Assembly (NCBI GenBank): GCA_012931725.1
Contig: CM022945.1
Coordinates: forward strand, 17,435,382 to 17,499,381
Direction: 5' to 3'
DNA length: 64,000 nucleotides
DNA from: Litsea cubeba
Taxonomy: Eukaryota; Streptophyta; Magnoliopsida; Laurales; Lauraceae
Part shown: one piece after another, positions 11,954-24,900 of the stretch
Numbering within the stretch: the first letter of the stretch is position 1
Layout of the letters: each line of letters starts with the position of its first letter
The notes under the pieces: generated by a model
What the model was told of the DNA's origin: nothing
Database searches by the model: none
The model's input: the letters and a program-made list of their open reading frames with translations, nothing else
Program-made: the position numbers and the translations under genes

Positions 11954-13868
11954 TCAAAAGCATGCATCCAGGAGGCAGCAGCAGCAAAGGGCAGCCAGAC
12001 TGCATTTCCAACAACCAAAAGTCAGTTATTATACCACAAAGATAATAGCGGACTCAAGATTTTTATTTGAATGGTGTGGTTTAAAAAGTCAAATAGTAAA
12101 ATAGAATTTTTTAAGATCTCATTTAAGAAATTTATTGAGTCTCTCATGGGTGTGGCTGCACCCTGTACAGTAACACTTAGCTCCGCCCCTGCCAAAGACA
12201 TGTGGAGGCCCTGCTTCACATGACATCCACCCAAAAAAAAGGGGAACAAAGAATCCTACAAACTGGATGATGATTCTGACAACTGTTGTCTTATGAAAAT
12301 GAATATGCTAATAAACAATACTAATGCCAGCAGGTTCCCCGTAATGTCAGGCAGTGTTACTTTTTAAGGAGTCAATTCCTGGACATGCTTTTGATATCAA
12401 AGTTTCAAATGCTACTCAACCATAAGTATATAAGTTAATATCCAACAACTTTATAATTATAAGGGATTCGCCGAATGGTCCGGCGGTTCCCCTCTATTCA
12501 GGAATCGAAGATTGAGTCCACTTATGCTACCACCTGGGGGCACAGGGATTTTATCCGGCTTCTCTTTGAGCCTGAAGGGATTAGTCCGGCTCAAAGGATT
12601 AGAATCTTTCATTAAAAAAAAAAAATTCCAACAACTTTATATATGCATGTAAATGATTTTTTAGTATCCGCTCAAGTAGGTGGTTTTATGTATTCGAGGT
12701 TTTATCAGTGATATCGAAAAGGGTCGATTCCTTATCATAATAAAAAATTAAAAAAAAAAAGACTTTCTTTTAGTTTTTAAGGTCAACATATCTTTGAATT
12801 TCAATCCCATGAGAGAGTAATTTGGGGGTTTGGATAATGGTTTGTGAGGCATCATTGGTACTGGTTGGTCCTAAAAAGGACATTGCTGAAATTGTACACA
12901 TATAAAATTATAAATCCAAATGTGTAGAGCAAGGAAAATTGCAATTTAATTTATTATCAAATATAACATTATTACTAAGTAATGACCTTGACTTCCAAGG
13001 CACTGCATCCTAAACATCTATAAAAATTGGCCCAGTCTAATCTTTCACCAGATGGAGAATGCTAAACCCTCTTCATCGAATGGTCCCTTTTTTAAACACC
13101 CATCCATTTCAACATGTCAAAACAAAATGTCCGGCCAAGAATAATGATCAGAAGAATTAGATTGAATGAGCGGTGAGGATTAGTTTGGAAAAAAAAAAAA
13201 AGAGCCATCAGCAGATAACGTGGGTCCAGGAGATTAGTACTCCACACAGACACCGCACGGAGCGGCTATCGTGCGCCTTTGGCACATGTTTCGAGAAACA
13301 TGCTTCTCCGTAACCATCCACAACGAACCAACCGGCCAAGGACGGGAGATTTACACGATGCACGCATCGTGCGCACGTTAGTTAGTTAGCCTAGCTACCA
13401 GATCTGAACTCTGAAGGCATGCATGAGAAAGAGAGAGATGATACCATCCTTCGAGGCAAGAAGGTCCGGAGTTGTTTTGCTGCTGCTGGGGTGGTGGAGG
13501 CTGAGCATACTGAGGAGGAGGAGGATAGCCTTGGGGAGGAGGATAAGGTGGGTAACCTTGTGGAGGGACGTAGCCCTGTGGATATCCTTGTGGGGGGTAC
13601 CCTGGGGGAGGATACCCCTCTGGAGGATAACCTGTTACCAAATAATAAATCACTCACTCAGTATATCATTATCATTATCAAAATTTTGAACCAACTATAA
13701 TAAAATCGACTATTTAAATTATGTTTCTCTACTATGATATAACTAGTATAAATCCGCTGTAAACAGAAAAAACATGTTAAATGAAAAGAAAAAAATTTAC
13801 ATATTGTTGATTATACCTTGAGGAGGAGGGGCTCCAACGGGTGGTTGTTGCTGGTTGTAATAACTCAT
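11954..13868 (-). CDS. CYSTM-domain cysteine-rich transmembrane protein
   Basis: Three exons on the minus strand: 13868-13817, 13631-13445 and 11999-11954 (52+187+46 nt), giving 94 aa. The start MSYYNQQQPP opens a low-complexity Pro/Gln/Gly/Tyr tail with repeated GYPPEGYPPPGYPPQGY-type units (residues 1-70). Then comes GPSCLEGCLAALCCCCLLDACF at the C-terminus, written here as GPSCLEGC (end of exon 2) joined to LAALCCCCLLDACF (exon 3). This is the CYSTM module, a short cysteine-rich membrane segment. Plant relatives (WIH and PCC1-like proteins) are small tail-anchored plasma-membrane proteins, several linked to stress or reproductive development; the exact role here is inferred. The final exon is only 46 nt and lies 1445 bp from exon 2, so unspliced readings give a false C-terminus. 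A SINE sits in that intron. Length and architecture are normal for the family. Confidence 0.93.
12456..12626 (+). mobile_element. tRNA-derived SINE with 15-bp target duplication
   Basis: The head reads GGGATTCGCCGAATGGTCC, resembling a tRNA-Leu/Ser A-box, followed by GGAATCGAAGATTGAGTCC in the B-box position and a 3' poly(A) run. It is flanked by a perfect 15-bp direct repeat, tccaacaactttata, at 12441-12455 and 12627-12641. This is the signature of LINE-assisted retroposition. It lies in intron 2 of the CYSTM gene, antisense to it. Copies of the same family occur at 14330-14510 and 53277-53483. Confidence 0.85.
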
Positions 13869-14025
13869 GTTGAGGGAAGGGTCGGGTGGTGTTGGGGGAC
13901 AAGATTCTATGTAGGGTGGGGTCTGAGATTTCAAAGAAGAAATTAAGGGCGCGCGATCAAGTTGCAGCAATGGCTGAGAGAATATGATTTTGTTTTGAGG
14001 ATAGAGAGAGATGAAGGAGCCGGGA

Positions 14026-14031
14026 TTTATA
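14026..14031 (-). promoter_or_regulatory. Probable TATA box of the CYSTM gene
   Basis: The complement reads CTATAAATCC, about 160 bp upstream of the ATG at 13868 and leaving room for a 5' UTR of about 130 nt. A (TA)n microsatellite (14037-14049) lies immediately upstream. Confidence 0.5.
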
Positions 14032-14329
14032 GCTTCATATATATATATAGGACAGAGAGATTGGCTTTGGAAAAGCTAACATTGCTGACGATGTTTACGA
14101 GACATATACGGTATCAATAAGCAGTATAGCGTATAGAACGCGTGCGACAAAACCGTAACACGGACGATTTTACAACAACAAATGAGTGGGAGTTTTCTTT
14201 TTTTATTTCACCCGAAACGAAAACCTTTTTTTTCCTTCCCAAGGATGTAAATTGAACTTGGGGGCTTTCCTCTCCACATCTTTTCTGGCTAATTCAACAC
14301 CAATACTTTTATATATATATATTTTTTAT

Positions 14330-14510
14330 CGGAGGGTTTCCAACTTTTTGGACTGGACTAATCCCTCCAGGCCCAGAGGAAAGCCGGGTAAACACCCGTT
14401 GGCCTCAAGGTGGTAGCACTAGTGGACTCAATCTTGAATTCCTGAATAAGAAAAAATTAGGGGGTTGATACCAAGACCTCTAATTCCGAAAGAATGATGA
14501 ACCGTGGTCC
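14330..14510 (-). mobile_element. SINE, truncated copy of the same family
   Basis: In reverse orientation this matches the copy at 53277-53483: GGAGGGTTTCCAAC, ACTAATCCCTCC, GGTGGTAGCACTAGTGGACT and ACCGTGGTCC occur in the same order. It stops at GGTCC, so the tRNA-like A-box end is missing (5' truncation). A T/TA-rich stretch at 14310-14327 is the complement of the A-rich tail. No clear target duplication was found. Confidence 0.75.
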
Positions 14511-14857
14511 TATAAAGAATTAGCACTACTAATTTCACAATGTTAAAACATTACTCACCATTTAGACGAAAAAAGGGGTATAGCATGCATACCCCCAATG
14601 AACTTTTAAAAGCTTCAGACCTAATTCTAAGATCATTTTATTGTTCTCTATTACTATTAATTGTCATATTGTCATGCATCCAAGCGAACATTGGAGTGTA
14701 TGTTTTTTAAAAAGAAAATGCCTCTGCACAGATTCCACCTCAAATATGGTTGCTACAAAGTTGATGATCAGGTCATATTTATTGCAGATGACTTGTATAA
14801 CCATACCCAAAACAATTTTAAGTTCAATTTGATTAAACCTCGATTTAAGGCTTAGGA

Positions 14858-15190
14858 TTTGTTTGTTTATATTATAATACATAGAAATTGAATACATAGG
14901 ATTAATACCATTAGTGCTTAAAAATGAAGATAAAAACTGAATTTTAAAGATGAGCATCAAATAACCTTTTCTTCTAAAAAAATAGAAATAAAAGATGTGA
15001 AATGAATATTGAATAAGCCAGCGATCACCCTATAGTTTGTTTCCCATCATCTTTTGATTTTGTTTCTCTAGTAGGAAAGGTTATTTAATACTCATGTTCG
15101 AAAAATAACTTTTTAACCTTTATTTTTAACTAATATGGTATGAATCTTATGTATTCAATTCCTATATATTTTAATGTAAACAAAACCATG
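14858..15190. mobile_element. Foldback MITE
   Basis: The segment 14861-14903 (GTTTGTTTATATTATAATAC onward) is matched by the complement of 15143-15186 over about 43 bp with few mismatches, both containing GAATTGAATACATA-type sequence. The inside is non-coding. The exact borders and the target duplication are unclear. Confidence 0.7.
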
Positions 15191-15727
15191 TCCCTAAACT
15201 CCTGTCACTATTTACTTGTAAATGTGGTGAGCTGGATTATGCAATCAACCCATTGAAAAGAAGGGGCTGCCAATGGAAAGAGTTGTGGATCTAGCATTTA
15301 CGTGGACTCGTTCTTTCAACTAATGCAATTCATCCTACCTTTCGATTTCAATTAGATGGTCAAAACGAAAATTGATTACCTGGTGCAAGAATTGTCTCTA
15401 CCTTACATTAAGAAGGTCAAAATAAAGCCTGGCTGAGTCGTAGCATAGGCCCCTACTCACCTAATTGCAATAATTTCTCTGATGCATGAAGGCTACTGAT
15501 CAATTCCTGAATATTGATGGTGACATTACTATTACTGTGTTACAGAAAACAATTGTATACAGACAAATGTTGGGTCTATTGTTCGGTGTCACTGGTACAA
15601 TTCCAACTTGTTAAGGAAAAACAGGAACTTCGCAGCTTCTACTATTACAAGATCAATGTTTTAAACACAATAACAACGCAGCCAATCATGTCATTGAAAC
15701 CGTAATTAATTTTACAAGAACACACCT

Positions 15728-15960
15728 CTGTCAGTATGCTAACCACAAAAAGACTCGACCCTATTTCTGAAACAACGGCCCATCACTCTTTCCACATTTG
15801 CAAAACATCATGAAATGCTCATAGCCAGTTCAGCCATCTTCACAATCTGTCAGTATGCTAAGAACTAAAAGACTCAACCTCATTTCTGAAACAACGGCTG
15901 ATCACTCTTTCCACAGTTGCAAAGAATCATGGAATGTTCATAGCCAGTTCAGCCATCTTC
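15728..15960. repeat. 119-bp tandem duplication over the 3' end of the NEMP gene
   Basis: Units start at 15728 and 15847, both with CTGTCAGTATGCTAA, and stay about 90% alike to CAGTTCAGCCATCTTC. The second unit contains the true stop codon and last seven codons of the gene on the minus strand (15938-15960). The first unit is an extra copy of those codons plus 3' UTR, lying just downstream of the stop. Confidence 0.9.
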
Positions 15961-18900
15961 GTCGTTGACCTTTCATCTTGCCGCTGCTGTCATCAGTGGG
16001 AGTTAGCGTGATCCTTTCTGCATTTGCTACAGCCCACTGAGTGAAGTCAGGGGAAGAAACAAGGCCTTCTAAAGCTTTCTTTGTGGCCTCTTTGGTAAAA
16101 TTCTCCCACTCTTCCTTGGAGAACCTCTTCCTTTCAGGAGTCTTGTGGAAGGTCGAATAGTGTGCATCTGCATCAGCCGGCTGATACGGCGATGCCTTCT
16201 TTGATCCTGCAAGATTTCCAATCACAAGAATGAACTGGAAATGATAACAGTACAAAAATCTACAGAATTCACGAGGCCAGGTCAGTTTCCATGCCACTGT
16301 GTCCAGCGATGCATGCACAAATCCAAACTGGTCCAATATCGCATACATGCAGAACGTGCTTTTGTGAAACCATAGTATCATACAAATCTAGCCATCCTAC
16401 TGCTAGATCAGTGGCAAGGCACTGCCCTTTTATTGGGCAGACTGGGGTTCGATACCTAGCAACAAAAGAAAGAGCTTGCCAGTCTATCGCAGGTCGCACA
16501 CCAAGGGAAAAAAAAGTATCATACAAACCTGGAACAGAGCTGCAAGAAGCTAATGAATAAGGTTTGCTTCGAGGCCTTTGTAACTCGGACTTTGACCTTC
16601 GAATCTCATGCATATATTCTAAACCCGAATCTCCATGCAGTGAATTATCAATGAGATAATTGAGCTTCCTTGCTGCTCTTAATAAATGCCTGCAAATTTC
16701 AAATATTGATTCACATAAATACAACTTTCACCTTGACATTTTACTGTTAGAGCTCATAGTAAGTACGCCAAAACCCAGTTTGAGGTGAAACAAGTGTGAG
16801 ATCAAGCCTTGAGCTGCATTTAGCTCTATGTGCTTCCATGGAAATGTATTGTATTTTCAGAAAAAACAAAAATCAAATACACTTGGACACATTCCTTCCC
16901 CCCACCCAAAAGTATATTTTCTTCTCCAATTGTTCCCTCAGCTGGTGCTTATTTCGCTGTTTCAACTTATGCTCGAGTCAAATAAATTGAAGACGAAATA
17001 GGTTAAATATACTGCCTTTTCAACCATATATTACTTTTTTACTCACTAGGTGCACAACCTGCGTATTTCAAGGTAGACATATGGAGCCGTAAGACCTAAA
17101 AACCACCAACATTCACAATACCAGCTTGTGCTAACAATTTTAAACCAGTTCAGAAATTCGGCTTTTGTGCTTTTTAGTATGGTAATATTCACAATGCCTG
17201 AAATACATCCATTTGGGGCAGAAAGGATCTACCAGCAAATCATCATCATTAAAGCCTTGTCCAACCTATGTTGGGTTCGGCTACATGAATTCTGTTTCTT
17301 TCTTTTCTCAGAATTCATATCCAGGTTGTGACAAAAGTTTAAGCAACTGCTGTCAACCTACCCAATGCAGCCCTCCTTTATCCAGGCTAGGTGCCGACAG
17401 TAAAACTTCATTAGCGTAAGTTTCACACTGACAAAGCTAGGATCCTACCAACAAATGCTTCACGATATACCAGACACGATGAGGCAGGAAAGGAAGAGAA
17501 TGTTGGAAGAACAGTATAATTGTTCAATTTTTTTTTTTACTATTTATTGATAACATGGGTTGAACCCACAACCTGTGTTTGCTACAAGGAACGCCTTCCA
17601 ACCATGCAACGGGCTCCTGCCAGAGGTTGAGGTATAATTTGTTTGAAGTTCAAAGAAATGCTTTAAAACTCCCAAGTGGTTTCAAGAAAGATACTAATAC
17701 ATTGGTACTGGCTTGTCTGGAACCTCAAACATGAAGAACCGCCTTGTGATCAGCACACCATCTCAAACAAGAACTTAAAGATGAACAAGCACTTACAAAT
17801 AAGACATGTAATTGCCTATGTTAAGACACTGAATATTTGTATTTGAGTAAAACAAACTACTACATTTCCATTATAATGCCTTGGTTTGAATAGTCCCTTT
17901 TGCATGTGAGAACAACAAGTGTGCGCACATGCACACACAAGCGTTCATGCGGCACAAGCACGCACACATGCACCAAAAGAAAAAAAAACCCATTATTCTG
18001 CCAATAACACAGACTAAAAACACCCCATGCATCATCCAAGTCAACATGATATAAGACTTACTTGAAGGGGTGTCGTATGAACCTTGATTTTCCAATCCTT
18101 CTCGCTATAGATGAAAAAATTATTCCACAAAGTAATGCCACTGCTGCCAACAAGGAATCCAAAGAACTCTGTAACATGACAGGAAAGTGCAAAGGTTATA
18201 ATCTTGGATTTGGAAATGAAATTCTCAACATCAAATACAGTGTGTTGGGCAAGAAAAAGAACTAAAAAGGAAAAATGGTTCAAGTAGACTACTTAAAAAG
18301 CAGTAAACAATGAAGCAAATGAAACATTGGGGACAACATCGAATCAAAACAAGATTGATGAAATATAAAGCAGATAATAGAAGCTTAAGGCTACATTGGG
18401 AACCTTCCCATTTCAGAAGAAATTCATTGCACTCTACTTTTCACAGAATGCAGAGAAATCTCACTTCTAAAAAGAGAGAGATTCTAAGCTCCAAGAATGG
18501 AAAGGATCCAAACATAGCATGAGTATGTGAGTACCTGAAGGATCATAGCAGCGGCAAAAATCCGGATAGACCACTCAACAAATTGAGCTATACTTATATC
18601 AACAGATCCATCATCTGTTAGAACAAGTTTGCGAACACCCCAAAAACCCAACCAAGCTCCAGCTAGAACAAGACAAACCAGCAGAAAAATTGCCACCTGC
18701 AATTGTCACTTAATTGAAAAGAAAGAATCTAGATCATTAATTTCCATTGTCGAACAAAAACAAGAACATTTCGGGGAAAAAAAAAAAAAAACAAACAGAA
18801 ATAGAAGAAAACATACAATCTCTCTTTCACTCTTTCATGATATATAGAGCAAGCTACCAACTTTGTGACTCCTGAATGATATTTGTGAGTCATAGATAAA

Positions 18901-21900
18901 TACTAAGACAAGAACCTAATATTTTTCAGACTCAGTTGAGTTTCACCAAGTGATCCACAATAGAAGCAATTTCTCATGAAGCAGTTAAGAAAAGGAGTAC
19001 AAAAAATGTCCATAGTCTGTTGTTTCACGGAAGGTCTATAGAAGGGTGTTGGCAGTTAATAATAACAGAAAAGGTATCTCTATGGAATGCTGAGATTTAC
19101 TAAGATAGCTCTGAAGGGATGGTAACAGAGTGTGAGGACTGTGACCGTAAACAGAAGTGTAAGAACTGTGGAGAGATGATTGGGTTCCCAACTGAAGTTC
19201 GGTTGCACTAACAGTCTGCTTTGAGACCCCCATAATTTGCATTTGTTATGGATAATTGATGCATATATCAAGAGCAAAGTTCCTTGATGTATGTTGTTTG
19301 GTAGTAAAGGTTTTGAGATTAAGGAGCGGGTAAAAATAAAAACCACTAGAAGTAGTGGTCTTTTAATAGTAAAGCTAGTTGTTCAAACTAGAAATAATGG
19401 GCTATTATTAGTGTCAATGGTAGAAAGCAAGCATTAGTGTCAATGGTAGAAAGCAAGCATAGTAGAAAGGCTAAAGAGTAGACTACTTTTAGATTCTACT
19501 TGTTTTTATTTTTTTGCTAGAAGCCTCTGTGCCAGCAAAAAGTAAAAATATCTTAAAGTGTATATCTTACCATAGTATACATTAAGTGAAAAGTCTTTAC
19601 GGGTAGATTAATAGTTTAACAGATATCATCTAGAACACAATTATAAATGATTTAGTAAGTCTTGTCTAGTGTGTCACACTAGTATACCGTAAACTACAAC
19701 ATATTACCAAATTGCACCAACGATACCATCCAGGCAAAACCAATTAATGGAATCAAGATGCATATATCATACCCTAACCTAACCTGTGACCCAAGTTGAT
19801 TTGGTAATTTAACCAAACAAAAATCCTTTTTGACATTACATAAGTTGAAGGACTCTTTGACAATATACATTTTTGCAAAATCAAAAAATTCATTAATGCA
19901 AGATTTCAGTCCAAAAGATTCATAGAACGGAAAGAACGACAAGTAGAAGACAATATGGTGCAGGTGCACCCCTCAATTGAACCCACTAAAAGTAAGATGC
20001 CATTAAGTCAAGTATAAAGAGGTATAAAAATAGCTTCTATATGAGAAGGTAGAATTAAATATAGATCACTAAACTTACGTACAGGACTGTAAATTTCTTC
20101 ACTGACTCCTAGCTGTACAACGAACGAACGTAGCAGTCCAGATAAGTAGCTGAGAAGAAAAGATCCCACGCCAACCTACCAATAAGAAAAAGAAGAAAAT
20201 ATTAAGCATTTCATAGAAAAAATCTCATTCAAGGAACTATCACACCCTGAGACTCAGAAAGCATACAGTTTACTGATTCCAAATTTCTATACATGCGGGG
20301 AGCTCATCATTTGGCGATCCATGACACTGATATTTCCAATGTTCTGAAAATCGAATGGTATCATAAATTCATAAGGGTCATAAATTCGTAAAGGCTAGAA
20401 AATTAACATATAAGAAAATTTTCTTCCTTTTCTATTAATCATAATTGTAAGGGCTAGAAAATAAAAATATAAGAAAATCTTCTTCCTTTTCTACTAATCA
20501 TAATGATCCATGTTACAAAATATGACAAGCATGACATATTATCTGTCATTGCATGGTTCATCCTATGAGGTATAAGGCATGTTCATGTGACACTGCTGCT
20601 GTGGAACACTGCAGAGTAAGGAAGAAAGAGGGAAGGGAAGGGAAAGGAGGAGAGAAGAGTTGGGGTGGTGTGTCCGGGGTCCTCTCTGCGGACATTGCTC
20701 AAACACGCCCTCTGTGGACCAAATGTGTGCATTGTCAGTTGTCACTATTTATTTCTAATTTATCAATGTTAAGCCTTAACTGTGTCAACTGTACAGTAAA
20801 TTCAATTTATACTGTCCATCAAAAAAAGGATTTATTTTTACTGAAATATCAAAAGAAAGGATGACTATAATCTTCCAGTCTGGGACAGTATTATTTAGCA
20901 TCCCCACATCCACAGTGGATCATGTAAAATCAACCCTGTGGAACACAGAAGGCCCAGAAGGGCTTTGCTTGTCTGGAAGTGAAACAGTAAACTGTACATT
21001 TCCTGAAGCTTAATAGATTGGGAATAATGACAGAAAATACAGATAGAAAGACAATGGATAACCAATACTCACAATTGAAGAATACATAAAAATTGCAAGT
21101 GAACTCTTTCGACCTGTTGGCAGAAGTTTCATTCCCTGCAAACAACACATATTACTGATAGCAATAAAGATATAGATTCTACTTTGACTACAAGGAGCAT
21201 GGCTGCATGAATGTTTGCAATGACCATATAAATTAAGTCGAACTAGCAATTTTATTTTGAACATTGACATGTTATTTAATACTGGCTGAATCCAACAATA
21301 TAACTATAGAAATAAAGGAAGAATATTGCAATCAAGAACAGGGAAAAAAAGTTTGAATATCTACAGAATTTTAACATTCACAGTTGATAAATATGCATTC
21401 TAAGCAGATTAATAAATCATAAAAATATAGGTAACATCATGTAATATGTCTTGCCATTTCTTTTACGTGTTCTTGAACAAGCAAATATCTAGAAACTGAG
21501 ATTGTGCACATACGGCAGTTGGAACCCATTTGCATTATATATATTGGACAGTGGCATTTCTTTCCATCAATGCATCAGGAACTAACATGAGTAACACAAT
21601 ATTGGTTTCTGTGCCTTCTAGAGTGTCTTGGGATGGATCTTCTTGAAAAGATATACAAGATCAGTGATCATAAACAGATGACATCTGAGGGTCTTACACA
21701 GCCTTTGTATATAATTGTTTTATGATTCTCTTCATAACAGTGATAGGATCTAAAATGTCAGGAACCTTTCCTCAGAATTAACATTTTTTGTTTTCACAAT
21801 TCAAAAGGATTTGGCAATCAACCAAGAAAGGCACAAGAAAAGAACAGTTGCAGTATCATCCAATTGACACTCTTAAGTCATGTAACATTATAATATCTCC

Positions 21901-24900
21901 TCTACAAAAGTTAACAATGAATCAGGATTGGCAAAATCTCAAATTCCCTAGATGGGAAAATTGAATGATCTCTAGTGCACAACAAAGCTAAAGCTGAAAG
22001 TATTTCAGAGTACAGGTCATGGAGGCAACAGACTTGGATGCACATAAATTTCATAAATAACACAGCACATATTGAGTACAAAATACCAGATTAAAGGGGA
22101 AAAAAACATTAATAATAACAGAGCAATGGACGCAAAATGTCATATAAGGAACATTTTGAGTGGTACTTAGTCTTCCACAAATGGTAGCAGAAAACCAATG
22201 CAATGCACAGGCCTGCAAAGGAGGTAAAACAAGTTAACTAAAAAAGTAAAAAGAATAATAATAATAAATAAGAAATTTAATATTCAGATTTTTAAAGATT
22301 TCTGTCAAAATGAGCAGAAGAAGATTAAAAGAGCAACCAAGAGATGACAAGCGGTCAAAGCCTATCAATGCACTGCACAACCCAAAAACAAGGGAGAAGG
22401 GAATAAGATAAAAAAAAAAAAGGAATTCAATAAGAAAACAGAACCTTAAATATAAATTTTAAGAATAAAAAAGAGAAGATAATAAAAGCTGAGTTAATAA
22501 AGGAACATATTTGAGAGAGTTAAAAAGTTAAGGAAAACATAAAAGGGAAAATAAACCAAGTGAAAAATTAATGAAAAAAGATAAAATAAGACAAAAGCAG
22601 CAACTAAAATTAGACAATAGTTATATAAATAGATTTTGTGACTTTTTAAAAACAATTCACATTTCTTAACCAAAAAAAAAGTTCTGAAAAGAAAATTGTG
22701 AAATGCTATTACTAATTAGAAAAGAAAAATAAAACATCTAAAATAAATGGGTCAAAAATCAAGGAGAAGGCGAAAATAAAACTAAAAAAAGGCTACTAAA
22801 AGTCCTCCAAAGGAGTCAGGGTAGCTAGGTTCGATCCCCAGCTGGAACAAGGCGGTATCGGCCAGTAGCGCCTCAAGGAAATGAAAAATGTTAGAAAGGG
22901 TAGCTTAGGAAGGCAGATTAGGATTTATCCCCAAAAATAAAAGTTCAACTAAAACTTAACAGTGATAAAAGAAAATTAAAATCAACACTTGTACAAAAAC
23001 AAGTACAGGCATCTCAACAGTTATGGCTACCTATGGAGAAACAAAGAGCCAAAAAGGTGCTAGCTTTTTGTTGGATGTTTATCTCGATAAAGTGCTAACT
23101 TTTATTATCTTATACAGAAGAATCGAAACTTGGTTACTGCAATTGCCTGCATTATGTGTCGAAGGGAGGTGGAGGATGTTCCACCTTTTTATCCACTATT
23201 CTTATGAAGAATATGTGGCTTGAAGGAAATCACAGGACCTTTCAGAATCAATTTGATACGGTATAAGGGATAGGTTAGAAGGCTCAGATTAGGTAATACC
23301 CTGGGTTACAAATACAGAGGAATTTATGGGTATCTCTATTTCTGATTTGCAGACATATTGAGTATAATGGTGTTAAGCTTCATCACTGTTGTAATTTTGT
23401 CAGATATTGATTAATTTGTTACTAATAAAAAACACAAAGGAAAATAGCGAGTCCTATAATGTTGAGGAAGACAAATAGAAAATAGAAAATGCAAACACAA
23501 TAAGAAAGGAAAATTTCAAAAGATTAACTTCAATCTAAAATTAATTGCCTTTCTATAATTTGTAACGAGCCTTTTTATAATGTATAATGCAAATATGAGT
23601 CGTTAATGTTTTAAAACTTGTTAACAAAATTATTAAAAACCCTTTTCAGTTATTGAATCTTACGTTGTCAATCACATATGCTATGCATCCACTCCCAATA
23701 ATCACAAAAAGATAAGTTATAAAATAATAATGCAGAAAAAATTGTGAAATCAAATTTCGAGTCTACTTTGAATAAAAGTAGCACCAAGGTTGGAAAATTC
23801 GTGACTTAGACTCGACTCATCCATTGCAAAAAAATTGACTCGGATAGAGTCAACATGGAGACTCAGGAGAGTCACATTTAAAAAGAAATATTTAAAAAAA
23901 AAATAGAAATATACATTTATTTACATGCATTCAGACAATCAACTCAAATTAATAAATTTACATATTCAAGAAAAGTACTACAATGAGGAAAATAAAACAA
24001 AACATATTGCATCTTAGATAATTTGTCAATCCAAATATTGAATGTAAAAGATGAAATACAAGTTTCAAATTACATTCTAGCCATCATTTTTAAATTGCTA
24101 ACTCTAAACCGCATGCATAAATTAATTACTTATAAATAAACTTTCATTCATTTACAATTAGATCTACCTATGAAATGGTTCAGAATGCAAACAACTTATT
24201 CAAATGAAATGACTCGGCCGAGTCTCCCTTGTATTTGACTCGGTCATTTTTCAAAATGAGATGAATCAAGAGAGTCAACAGTTAACTCGGAGAGTTTTCC
24301 AACCATGAGTATTAAGTAGCACTCAGGCCACCCCACATCGACAGGAAAAAGATTACAGCCGGTAGGATGTGATGTAATACTCCTCCGATAGCCACATATT
24401 CCAGATAGATAACTGCACCTAGCAAATCCACTGCTGGAGGGGAAAAAATACATATCCAAGCTGCTGCTATTTGAAAATCCCCCTCCAACTGTCCATAGTC
24501 TGTCAGCTACAAGTACACATCACAACTCAAAGATCTATGAAACATCCACTAGCAGGTCACAAATGGTCACACGTAACTCCATACTAATTGACCAAGCATA
24601 AACAAGCCTATAAATGTCTCACAATGGAAACAGAGAACGAATATAGACCACATCCACATGCAATGTGTTGGTAGCAACCACCCACAAATACATTTTTTCC
24701 ACATTAGAAAGCTTGAAATTTTAACAAGCCACTTTAAATGCAAATCCTGTGAAAGTTTACATACTAGACCTAAACATAATAGAGTGCACACTTATTTGAC
24801 TTTTTTTTTTGTTTGTGGAAAGGTGATAGAGTGATATTGCATACAGTAGTAGTGAAGCAGAACCTCAAAGATTACATACCTGAAAAAGGACTATCAGTAT

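Noticed and set aside
13419..13700. Plus-strand open frames of 88-93 codons
   Set aside because: They are antisense to the low-complexity exon 2 of the CYSTM gene.
18310..18522. Plus-strand open frame of 70 codons
   Set aside because: It lies in an intron of the NEMP gene and is antisense, with no recognised domain.
22826..22845. tRNA-like B-box (GGTTCGATCCCC)
   Set aside because: No matching A-box, cloverleaf, tail or target duplication was found; too little to call a SINE or tRNA gene.
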